Positions 13,221-20,210 of a DNA stretch of 20,210 nucleotides are shown here, piece after piece. The notes beneath the pieces are model-generated. The model worked only from the letters and a program-made list of their open reading frames with translations, was not told the origin of the DNA and did no database searches. A program made the translations under genes and the position numbers. The number at the start of each line of letters is the position of its first letter. Positions within the stretch are counted from its first letter, which is position 1. The stretch comes from a virus, in IMG/VR virus record IMGVR_UViG_3300009537_001678, positions 1-20,210 of that record; one strand, 5' to 3'.

Positions 13221-15287
13221 TTAATACCCTACTTTCGCTGTGCTGCCTATAACCGATGACCCTAAAACCGCCCCACTATCAATACGGGCGAAGGGGAATA
13301 GTTTGTGTGTAATGTCGATATATCCAGGAGAGTATCTGCCGTCCTCTCCTATGATAATATACTCACCAGTATGAGATGTTTGTCCCTCAGTTAAAGTCAC
13401 AAATGATCCAAAAGACAGCGACAGTATGTTAGATAGCCAAGCAGTATTTTTATCTAGCATATTAAAGCTGATAAGCTCTCCCGTTTGTCTGGAATATATG
13501 TGTAGCAAATATTGTGCTAAATTATCCGCCTGTACTTCATCCGTTATAAGTGAGCTATGAAAAGGGAGTTCATATATACCTGTGTTTTGTTGGTTAACAT
13601 CCTCTAACTCATAAATGATTGATCCGTAACTCTCACTAATCTCACCGTATAAAGTAATTTCAACGTCTACTTTACGGTTAGATCGGTTATTAACTGTTAT
13701 ATCTATCTCACCGTTGTTTAGAACTACATCTATGTCAACAAAGCCACTATAATCCTTTGTACCGCCATGTAATACGGCTGTATAACTAGACGTTCCTTCA
13801 AACCCTTCGACGGATAAAACGGTAAGTTTAGACCCTTCTTCATACTCTAATTGTGCTGCAACTTTTACACCCGTCTCATTAGGTTTTAATATAGTCGGCT
13901 CTCTGCTTTCCCACACTTTACCAGTACGCGCAGATTTAGGAGAGTAGGTTAGTCGTATAGTGTTATAAAAGTTATCCCCGTACACATAAGACGAGTTATT
14001 TGCTTCAGTGTTCAGATCAAGTGCTGTAGGAGATACATCATCAAAAGCATGGCGATTAATGAACCTAATCCGACCATTTCTCTCTATAGCAAGCCAACCA
14101 TGTTCAACTTTTAATACGTTCTCTATAGCACGGGTTGCGCTGGTATCCGACCCCCAACTCTCTCCTACAATATCTAAAACCGTTAGCCCAGGATCAAGGT
14201 CGAATATCTTAAATCGGTCATCTAAGGTAGTATCCCCATCATATCCTACCCAACATTCGGATACCTTAGAACTGCCTACCACTGCCTGACAGGGAGCGAA
14301 GGTAGAGACATGTGACTTCTCTAGTACATCCTGAATAATTGTATCCGCAGTTAGTTCCCCTATCAGGGGATTAGAGTATGTAAGATCATCCAGCCTGAAA
14401 CGCCCCTGTTCACAGGTAATACTACATTGTTGGTTTCGGCTAAGTCCGGTACTGACACCGTAACTTGTAACCCAGCCCCGCCAAAGCGGGTTAGCAACGG
14501 TGTCGATATAGTCAATAGTAACGAGCAACTTTTGCTTCATATTACCAAAGACGGCTGATCCGCTATTTTCAGGAGAAAAAATACGGGTCTGATTATCGAG
14601 CGTTAGACTTGCAGTGCCTTCAGCAAAGATCGCGCTTTTCCAGTCACTATACCCGCCTCTCCACTGACAAGCGAGAACGTAGTCAGTTATGTCCTCATAT
14701 AGGCCTACATTATCTCCCAGATTAAATACAGGCAGGGTTGTACCCTCTACCAACATCCAACCCGTTACAGCAATTTCGCTATCATCTGTTGAGCTATCAC
14801 TTTTATTAACTCTAAATGCAATATATCCTGTGCTACCGCTGGTCGTAATAGTTCCGGTAAAGCGTGTCCAGGCTGTGTCTGACACTGTTGATAGGTTGCT
14901 TGTATAGTACGTGGTAGGCTGATGATCGGTGTAGGCTTGTACCTGAAAAACTACGTCTGTAAAGTTTGTCATTCCCTTTAATAAGACGGTGAAGGTATAG
15001 GTTGTATTTGGTAGGGCAGGTATTTCGTAACTTGCTCCGTCCCTTCCAAATATTAAACCGTTTGCAGCAGGCGTTCCGTCTGCTCCCGTCTTAAATTGAG
15101 TGGCCTGTAATCCGTCATCAGTTTTCCAAAACAGGTTGTCTCTAACAATTGAACCTGTGCCGTAGGCAACGCGGGTTAGCCCGTGCCAATATAGGGCGCT
15201 AGGTATTACATTAATCGGGTCAGTTGGCTTTGCACCATAGCAGATAAACCCGTTGTTATCCCAATCAATACCTACTCGGATACTCAC
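13221..15287 (-). CDS. Tail hub/minor tail protein with inserted carbohydrate-binding-like domain
   Basis: The 688-residue protein starts at GTG 15287 (GTGA overlap with the tape measure stop), preceded by GGGGGA. Its frame is a tail hub: VGIDWDNNGF (5-14), then DITDYVLACQWRGGYSDWKSAIFAEGTASLTLDNQTRIFSPEN (199-241), the usual hub start with rG-x-x-D and L-D-N-x-x-x-x-F-S-P-x-N. Between these parts, residues of about 28-188 form an extra beta-sandwich (LPNTTYTFTVLLKGMTNFTDV, DTAWTRFTGTITTSG, IAVTGWMLVEGTTLPVF) that looks like a CBM4/9-type jelly roll. The rest is a long hub body (DIVGESWGS region about 375; two further beta segments). The protein caps the tail tube after the tape measure and probably contacts the fibres encoded downstream. 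Hub function is inferred from motifs and order. Confidence 0.82.
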   Translation of the reverse strand: MSIRVGIDWDNNGFICYGAKPTDPINVIPSALYWHGLTRVAYGTGSIVRDNLFWKTDDGLQATQFKTGADGTPAANGLIFGRDGASYEIPALPNTTYTFTVLLKGMTNFTDVVFQVQAYTDHQPTTYYTSNLSTVSDTAWTRFTGTITTSGSTGYIAFRVNKSDSSTDDSEIAVTGWMLVEGTTLPVFNLGDNVGLYEDITDYVLACQWRGGYSDWKSAIFAEGTASLTLDNQTRIFSPENSGSAVFGNMKQKLLVTIDYIDTVANPLWRGWVTSYGVSTGLSRNQQCSITCEQGRFRLDDLTYSNPLIGELTADTIIQDVLEKSHVSTFAPCQAVVGSSKVSECWVGYDGDTTLDDRFKIFDLDPGLTVLDIVGESWGSDTSATRAIENVLKVEHGWLAIERNGRIRFINRHAFDDVSPTALDLNTEANNSSYVYGDNFYNTIRLTYSPKSARTGKVWESREPTILKPNETGVKVAAQLEYEEGSKLTVLSVEGFEGTSSYTAVLHGGTKDYSGFVDIDVVLNNGEIDITVNNRSNRKVDVEITLYGEISESYGSIIYELEDVNQQNTGIYELPFHSSLITDEVQADNLAQYLLHIYSRQTGELISFNMLDKNTAWLSNILSLSFGSFVTLTEGQTSHTGEYIIIGEDGRYSPGYIDITHKLFPFARIDSGAVLGSSVIGSTAKVGY

Positions 15288-18200
15288 AAGTTGATCCCCC
15301 GTCTACGTAATTCAAACAATATCTGGTCAACATCGTTGCTATAAATATTGACATTAGCGGAGGTAGTTTGCCCCCCACCTCTAGCGGCCTCTCTTAGTGT
15401 GTGAGTAGGAAGTATCGTTCCCTTTGATCCAAAGTAAGCCAGTTCTGGCCCACGTTCACCTACAACCGCCCAACCAGTAGCCGTCCCCCCAGAAGCGTGT
15501 CCTGGGACACCCTCTCTAGCGGCAATGTTAGACATGTCGAGTTTGATTGCATCTAAGACAAGTACCGCACTTACTAAATCATTGACCGATCCAGCCAAAG
15601 CGGTTATCGCATCTGCCAGAATATGGCCATCGTGTTGCATGGCGTTGGTTAGTTTGTGCCAAGTTTTTTTAGTATTAGTAGCATCAGCGACAAAGTTACT
15701 AAAACTTATCTTTGTATTACCTACCATCGTTAGTAGACTATCAGATAGTGTAACGTTGTCATCAGTTACTTTCGATGTAAAGGCATCCCACGCCATCCTT
15801 AGTACCCCTTCTTCTCCAAAGATTAAGACAAGATTTGAGGTATCCGTGTTTAGGGTTTCAACAAAATTATTCCATGTCGTTAAAGCGGCGGACTGTTCGC
15901 CTAATGTCGCTATAATCGTTTGTGCCATACCAGAGGTGATCCCCTGGACGGGGGTCATATCTTCAAAGTTTAACATATCTATAGGAGCAAACGTGGTGTC
16001 AGGAGCAGGCGGCTGCATCGGTATATTTTGACTAAGGTAGGGATTAACAGCGTTACTATAGTCAGGTATTCCCATTTGACCGCTATAAACGTTGGACTTA
16101 AACATATCTAAGCGAAGTGCTTCTCCTTGTTTAGCAGATAAGCCAAAGAGGTTTTTTTCTCTTCTTTCATTCCTTTTTCTTATAGCGTCTAGGTACATAT
16201 CCCCCCACCCGCCGCCCCCTTCTTCCCACTGCGCACCAGTCGCCCCTGCAAGGTAGTCTTTCCCTGTTAAAACACGGGTTATCTCCCCACCAATATCTCC
16301 TAATAGGACTATAACAGCCCCCGCCGCTAACCCTACAGTCAGCGCTGGAAGTAAAAGAGGTATTGTAGCTAAAGCCTCTGCAATTGCGGTAACAAGACCG
16401 CTTGCCGCCGTAGTAACCCATGCCGCCCCCGCCTTTATAGCCCCAAAAGCATCCCCAATCAATGTACCCATTGCTGCAACAATGCCGCCAGCACTACCAT
16501 ACGTAGCGATACTCTCAGAAAAAACTAGCATGATATGTAGGGCCATCCCTTTTATCCAACTAATTGCCCCACTAATTGCCTCAAATGCACGTAAAAGTTT
16601 TTTTCCAATGGCATTACGTATGTCTAATATTTTGAAATAAGCCCATATATGAGGGGATTTTAGAGCGTCAAGTAGTGCGTCGGCAAACGGCATTAGTGCA
16701 ACTCCGGCGATACGCGCGCCAGCGAAGTTAGCTACAATTTTCCCCATAATTGCCGATCCGATAGCCTTAAATCCGAAGAAGAATAACAGCTTATCTACAA
16801 CCTTCCATACAAACCCTAAAACACTTGCTGCGAAAAACCCGGTTACTTTTAGACTTAAAAAGGCTTTTGTAAACCCGCCAGAGATGCCGCTCATCAAAAT
16901 GTTTACAATAAGTACACTGCCAAAAGCCCCTGCAATTGCAGTTGCCATCGCTTCTAACGGCGTGCCTAAGTCAGGTATATCTGCTAAAGCGTCTTTAACC
17001 CCTTGAGCAAAGGGATCAGCAACACTCTCCCCAATAACATTAGCGGTGTCGCCTACACCGCCCCCACCAATAAAGTTACCGATAGCTCGTATGCCCTCAC
17101 CTATAGCCTGACCAATCCTTATAGCAATAGTTGTACCGACATATCCTAACGTATGAAATAGGGTAGGTAGACCTTCATTTAGTATCCAATCCCCCAGGCT
17201 GCCAAAAAACTCCTTCAAAGAGCGGCTAACTTGTGGAAAGTTTTCCTGGAAAAATCCCCCCATATCGCCTAAAGCCTTACCAATCCCCCCACTAAGTAGC
17301 CCACGAACGGCGTTATAGACAGGGCTATCTCCTTGGCCCGTAGACCCGGTTGTATCAAATAGCCCTGCGATTAAAGATATGCCTGATCCTGCTATATCGT
17401 CTAAACCGGGTATGGCTGTGTTAGTAATCCAATTTTTCAGGTTGTCGAATGCAGTAGAAATGCCGGGCTGTATCTTTGTCCATGCCCCTGAGATAGCCGC
17501 TCCGAGCCGCTCCCAAAAACTATCAAACTGAGTTGCCCCAACACCTTCGCCCATGTTTTTAAGCATGAACTTTGAACCAAATTGTTGACCCCCCGCAAGC
17601 TGTAAATCAATTTCAGTTGCTACAGGAATTGTAATCGTTTGTCCCGGTAACAGCGTACCCTTTGCGCCGCCGGGAAGTTGTTCATACACCATATCCCTAA
17701 AAGCGGGCCAGTCAGGGAATTGCTCCCTAAATTGGGTATCCCATATATCCCATATGGTATCTCCCTTTTTAATTTCAATTTGCATCCCTATGGGGATAGT
17801 TATAGGCTTTGTACTTGCAGCCCCGGCAGTGGTCCCCGCCTCTTGTCCGTCTCCAAAGAGAGTACGCATAAACTCGTCAACTCCCGCTTTGATTTCATCG
17901 AGCGGGCCGAGAATATCTGTAACAATCTTCTCAACTGTGGTGCGGATGTTGCCCCAATTGTTTGCCCAGGCCGCTGATAGGGTAGTTATGGCTGTAATGA
18001 TTAATGATATTGGATTAAGCAAATTACCAATAATCATCAAGAGCGGGCCGATGGCCGCTACTAAGATACCTATAGTAACCGCCAGTTTCAGGGCGACGGG
18101 ATTAGCTCGACTTAATTCTAAAGCTACGTCTCGAATGAATGAAATAACGGGAAGTAAGATCGGCATAAGAACGTTGCCTAGCACAATGGCCAGACTTGAT

Positions 18201-19213
18201 ACCGCTGCCTTCATCATATCCCATTGAGCCGCAAAACTCATCATTTGCTGCTCCCACGCCTGTTGAGTTGCAATCCCAAGCCCGTCGTTAAATTCTTCAA
18301 CTGAGGCTTTGAACGCATCAAAGTTGTTAGTTAAAGCAAGCGCAGCTTCCATGCCCGTCTTACTGAAACTCTTAAAGAAGGTTTTATCATCTGTCACGCC
18401 TCGGATAGCCATAAGTGCATCTTCAAGCGTGCCAAACTTCGCTACAAGATCAATCCCTGTAACTACGCCGAGCTTCTTATAGGCTTCAGCCAGTGTTTCA
18501 TTAGGTTTAAGTAGGTTAGACATCAACATACCTAAACCAGTCATGGCTTTTCTAGCGCCCCCGCCTTGCTGAGAAATATAGGCAGCCGCTTGACCGATAT
18601 TTTGGAACTCTAGTCCCATAGCGGCAGCAGTGGGTAGAACCTTTTGAGAGTTTTGTAGGAACTCTTCTAACTCGCCAACCCCAACACCAACCATTCTTGT
18701 CCAGATATTACTTGCTTCAGCGGCTGTTATACCGGATTTACTAAAAGCTGTTACAGTGGCCGTGATAGCGTTGGTAGTCTTTGATAGATCAGCTAGTCCC
18801 GCTTCAGCGGTCTTTACTGACACTGCCATAATTTCAAAAGCCTCTGCACCAACTTTACCCGCAGAATAGACCTCATAGAGAGCTTCAGCGACCTTTTGCG
18901 GCCCACTACGAGTAGTCGAGCCGAACTCTAATGTCTGGGCAGTTAGGGCTTTTAGTTGTTCTTCAGTGAGGTGTGCTATGGAGTTGATGTTACGCATTGA
19001 CGCTTCAAAACTAGCTGCTGACTTTACCGCAGCACCGCTAAGTAACGCTAAAGGAGCAGTCACGGCGAAGGTCATGGCACGGCCAGCAGAAGCTATGCCA
19101 TCCATGGCCTTACCGAGACCGCCTATATCATTTCGTACAGTCCGCATAGATTGTCGGAAGCTGGTAATATCCGCACCTACGATAGCTTCCAAGTATGCTA
19201 TTTGTTCAGCCAT
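15284..19213 (-). CDS. Tail tape measure protein
   Basis: At 1309 residues this is the longest gene. The N-terminal part (about 1-230) is the TP901-type tape measure domain: TPLALLSGAAVKSAASFEASMRNI, then helical stretches with G-x-G-x-x-E-L-x-x-F-L-Q. Hydrophobic segments are visible at about 337-360, 374-405 and 760-800. A LysM-like domain lies at about 478-530. The C terminus has G-x-A-x-G-G-T-A-x-G-W-A-x-V-G-E-R-G-P-E, a common tape measure ending. It sets tail length and passes into the host envelope during DNA entry. AGGAAA precedes the ATG. It follows the frameshifted chaperone genes, the standard order, and overlaps the hub start. Confidence 0.95.
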   Translation of the reverse strand: MAEQIAYLEAIVGADITSFRQSMRTVRNDIGGLGKAMDGIASAGRAMTFAVTAPLALLSGAAVKSAASFEASMRNINSIAHLTEEQLKALTAQTLEFGSTTRSGPQKVAEALYEVYSAGKVGAEAFEIMAVSVKTAEAGLADLSKTTNAITATVTAFSKSGITAAEASNIWTRMVGVGVGELEEFLQNSQKVLPTAAAMGLEFQNIGQAAAYISQQGGGARKAMTGLGMLMSNLLKPNETLAEAYKKLGVVTGIDLVAKFGTLEDALMAIRGVTDDKTFFKSFSKTGMEAALALTNNFDAFKASVEEFNDGLGIATQQAWEQQMMSFAAQWDMMKAAVSSLAIVLGNVLMPILLPVISFIRDVALELSRANPVALKLAVTIGILVAAIGPLLMIIGNLLNPISLIITAITTLSAAWANNWGNIRTTVEKIVTDILGPLDEIKAGVDEFMRTLFGDGQEAGTTAGAASTKPITIPIGMQIEIKKGDTIWDIWDTQFREQFPDWPAFRDMVYEQLPGGAKGTLLPGQTITIPVATEIDLQLAGGQQFGSKFMLKNMGEGVGATQFDSFWERLGAAISGAWTKIQPGISTAFDNLKNWITNTAIPGLDDIAGSGISLIAGLFDTTGSTGQGDSPVYNAVRGLLSGGIGKALGDMGGFFQENFPQVSRSLKEFFGSLGDWILNEGLPTLFHTLGYVGTTIAIRIGQAIGEGIRAIGNFIGGGGVGDTANVIGESVADPFAQGVKDALADIPDLGTPLEAMATAIAGAFGSVLIVNILMSGISGGFTKAFLSLKVTGFFAASVLGFVWKVVDKLLFFFGFKAIGSAIMGKIVANFAGARIAGVALMPFADALLDALKSPHIWAYFKILDIRNAIGKKLLRAFEAISGAISWIKGMALHIMLVFSESIATYGSAGGIVAAMGTLIGDAFGAIKAGAAWVTTAASGLVTAIAEALATIPLLLPALTVGLAAGAVIVLLGDIGGEITRVLTGKDYLAGATGAQWEEGGGGWGDMYLDAIRKRNERREKNLFGLSAKQGEALRLDMFKSNVYSGQMGIPDYSNAVNPYLSQNIPMQPPAPDTTFAPIDMLNFEDMTPVQGITSGMAQTIIATLGEQSAALTTWNNFVETLNTDTSNLVLIFGEEGVLRMAWDAFTSKVTDDNVTLSDSLLTMVGNTKISFSNFVADATNTKKTWHKLTNAMQHDGHILADAITALAGSVNDLVSAVLVLDAIKLDMSNIAAREGVPGHASGGTATGWAVVGERGPELAYFGSKGTILPTHTLREAARGGGQTTSANVNIYSNDVDQILFELRRRGINL
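17625..17785 (-). other. LysM-like domain inside the tape measure protein
   Basis: Residues of about 478-530 of the tape measure read IEIKKGDTIWDIWDT, then FPDWPAFRDMVYEQL and LLPGQTITIP. K-G-D-T-I-W near the start, W-x-x-f in the middle and P-G-Q-x-I-x-I-P at the end are the marks of LysM, which binds N-acetylglucosamine-containing peptidoglycan. The middle is somewhat longer than in a typical LysM. The domain is flanked by helical tape measure sequence, so it is embedded rather than terminal. Confidence 0.7.
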
Positions 19214-19417
19214 TTATCGTTTCCTACTTAGTCGCTTTTCGGCTAAAGACTTACCTGTCCAATACCCTACAATGTCGCTTATGTCTTTCAACGACAAAGT
19301 ATCTATATATTCAAAACTATGTCCCATTTCAAACAAACGAATGCGGATAACTTTGTACATGGATTCAGTAGAAAGAGGTGTATCAAAAGCCATGCTCTTG
19401 TACACCTCTTTAGCTAG
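19214..19417 (-). CDS. Tail assembly chaperone, -1 frameshift extension (T part)
   Basis: After the slippage at GGGAAAC the ribosome continues at CTA 19417 in the -1 frame. It reads LAKEVYKSMAFDTPLSTESM and on to TAA 19216-19214, adding 67 residues to the 91-residue G-type protein for a fusion of 158. The extension lacks its own good start: the only candidate is GTG 19405, which lies inside the downstream stem-loop. It is basic at the end (KSLAEKRLSRKR). In siphoviruses the GT fusion binds the tape measure protein during tail assembly. The stop TAA touches the tape measure ATG. Confidence 0.85.
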   Translation of the reverse strand, partial: LAKEVYKSMAFDTPLSTESMYKVIRIRLFEMGHSFEYIDTLSLKDISDIVGYWTGKSLAEKRLSRKR

Positions 19418-19423
19418 TTTCCC
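19372..19423 (-). promoter_or_regulatory. Programmed -1 ribosomal frameshift signal (GGGAAAC plus stem-loop)
   Basis: The minus strand reads CAG GGA AAC TAG, so G-GGA-AAC (19423-19417) is a perfect X-XXY-YYZ slippery heptamer directly ahead of the zero-frame stop. Five bases later comes a perfect 11-bp stem AAAGAGGTGTA / TACACCTCTTT (19411-19401 and 19382-19372) with an 18-base loop. Slippery site, spacer and stem match the classical tail-chaperone frameshift device. The -1 frame is open to 19214. Confidence 0.93.
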
Positions 19424-19689
19424 TGACTAAACGTATTCCCCATAACGATATTCATAGCACTCATAAGGTGGCTAAACTGGGTAAGGTTAAGTTCCAGGAT
19501 ACTTTCAGGGTCGTTAGGATCAGAGGCATACGGCCACGATACAATTACCTTTGCTAGAAAAGGCGCAAGTTCCTCATAGTTACCTTCACGAACTGCTTCA
19601 GTGAACTTAGAGAATTGTCGCATATTCCAATTATCAAGATCAATCACAAACCGAGGCTTATCTGCCTCTGTACGCTTATCTGTCGTCAT
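19414..19689 (-). CDS. Tail assembly chaperone, G part
   Basis: The 91-residue zero-frame product (MTTDKRTEADKPRFVIDLDN, ending MNIVMGNTFSQGN) is a small, helix-rich, acidic protein. It lies between the tube-type structural gene and the tape measure gene, where siphophages place the G and GT chaperones. Its last codons are the slippery site, and translation stops at TAG 19416-19414 unless the ribosome slips. The G-to-GT ratio set by the frameshift is essential for tail assembly in lambda-like systems. The ATG follows GGGGCAAC after the upstream stop. It shows no long similarity I can name, as is normal for this fast-evolving family; the call rests on order, size and the frameshift signal. Confidence 0.87.
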   Translation of the reverse strand: MTTDKRTEADKPRFVIDLDNWNMRQFSKFTEAVREGNYEELAPFLAKVIVSWPYASDPNDPESILELNLTQFSHLMSAMNIVMGNTFSQGN

Positions 19690-19698
19690 ATGTTGCCC

Positions 19699-20208
19699 CT
19701 AAGCTAACAATCCAAGCTCTCTTGGATCAAATTCAAAAGTAGTTGCCAACGGTGCGACACCTAAGAAGGTAAGGTAGTCGCCTGTAGTAAGATCAGCGCG
19801 TGGAGCAAGCCCCCCACCTCGTACCCCTGGCGTAGTCTCGCTAGGCGTTACGTCAGGCGATGAACCCCCGGTTAGACTGTTATCCTCTAACGTAATTAGG
19901 GCGACATCCGTGCCCCCAAGCTCTTTAATAAAATCTACTGTGATTGCTACTGAAGGCCATACACCGCCCGCGCAGACAACGTTGCCCGTCCCAATAGTAG
20001 ATAGAGCCTCCAATGCGGCTTGAACCGTTGCCGCTGAAGCGTCATAAGCGATGTTGGCAGTAGCCTCACCCCCAAACCCCAATTGTACTGTACCCCCAGT
20101 AGGAGTACCCGTCACTGTAAGGGTTTGTTGTTCGTCTGTCCCACCTGCGAGATAGTAAGCATCCCCCAGAGTTAGGCCGCTAGTTGTCAACTTTCCACCA
20201 GCAGGGAC
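19699..20208 (-). CDS. Tail tube or tail structural protein, C-terminal part (runs off the right edge)
   Basis: The frame is open from the right edge to TAG 19701-19699, and no stop separates it from base 20208, so the start lies beyond the window; an in-frame TTG at 20190 has no clear binding site and the sequence VPAGGKLTTSGLTLGD reads on naturally. About residues 14-130 of the visible part form a beta domain common in phage structural proteins: T-L-T-V-T-G-x-P-T-G-G, I-A-Y-D-A-S-A-A-T-V-Q-A-A-L-E-A-L-S-T-I-G, G-G-x-W-P-S-V-A-I-T-V-D-F and G-G-T-D-V-A. The visible end (LTTGDYLTFLGVAPLATTFEFDPRELGLLA) resembles a tail tube or capsid component. The position just before the tail chaperones favours the major tail protein, but the decorated domain could belong to another structural protein. 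Confidence 0.75.
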   Translation of the reverse strand, partial: VPAGGKLTTSGLTLGDAYYLAGGTDEQQTLTVTGTPTGGTVQLGFGGEATANIAYDASAATVQAALEALSTIGTGNVVCAGGVWPSVAITVDFIKELGGTDVALITLEDNSLTGGSSPDVTPSETTPGVRGGGLAPRADLTTGDYLTFLGVAPLATTFEFDPRELGLLA

Positions 20209-20210
20209 AT

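Noticed and set aside
15525-18227. Plus-strand frames of 99-168 codons opposite the tape measure gene
   Set aside because: They lack binding sites and recognisable domains and mirror the codon structure of the tape measure gene.
18966-19430. 154-codon plus-strand frame across the chaperone and tape measure start
   Set aside because: It is antisense to the frameshift signal and two supported genes and has no domain or binding site.
20188-20190. TTG start giving a complete 163-residue protein at the right edge
   Set aside because: The frame stays open upstream to the window edge with protein-like sequence and no ribosome binding site was seen, so the gene most likely starts outside the window.
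1-20210. tRNA genes
   Set aside because: No cloverleaf-like stretch with a T-loop GTTCGAAT-type core was found; the GTTCGTTCGA at 8891-8900 belongs to a palindrome in the CGTACA array.

Overview
The window is part of a tailed double-stranded DNA bacteriophage genome, or a prophage of one. A family A DNA polymerase, a RecA-like recombination ATPase, a holin, a tape measure protein and tail chaperones with a frameshift signal point to a long-tailed siphovirus. The tape measure of 1309 residues suggests a tail of very roughly 200 nm, using the usual rule of about 0.15 nm per residue (inference). Ribosome binding sites are strong AGGAG types, and one textbook sigma-70 promoter is visible, so the host uses ordinary bacterial signals. 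The host cannot be named from this sequence. No integrase, repressor, terminase, capsid, primase, replicative helicase or endolysin gene is seen in the window.

Plus strand, 2-9091, early/replication module: the 3' end of a pentapeptide-repeat protein (read in frame 2 and open at the left edge); a Cas4/RecB-like Fe-S nuclease; two paralogous small coiled-coil proteins; a Sak4-like P-loop ATPase; a putative single-strand binding protein; an intrinsic terminator; a family A DNA polymerase with proofreading domain; a small Cys-rich protein; a small unknown protein; a VRR-NUC nuclease; an SNF2-like helicase; a 48-residue protein; and a four-helix membrane protein with a cytoplasmic helix-turn-helix-like tail. 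The genes mostly overlap by a few bases, as in one operon. The last gene carries ten copies of CGTACA, two of them inverted, within 149 bases. The copies lie in more than one reading frame, so this looks like a DNA-level protein-binding array or origin embedded in a gene.

Minus strand, 10764-9103, lysis-like operon: a TTGACT-17 bp-TATAAT promoter leads into an LLH-type holin, a helix-turn-helix/metallophosphoesterase fusion and a small membrane/coiled-coil protein. It converges on the early operon near 9100.

Minus strand, 20210-10844, tail module in transcription order: the C-terminal part of a tail tube or other structural protein (open at the right edge); a tail assembly chaperone pair joined by a -1 frameshift at GGGAAAC followed by an 11-bp stem-loop; the tape measure protein with an internal LysM-like domain; a tail hub protein with an inserted carbohydrate-binding-like domain; and four tandem tail-tip/fibre proteins of shared architecture, the last with an inserted discoidin (F5/8 type C) domain. 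These genes abut or overlap, so they are probably co-transcribed from a promoter outside the window. No stretch longer than 300 bases lacks a gene.
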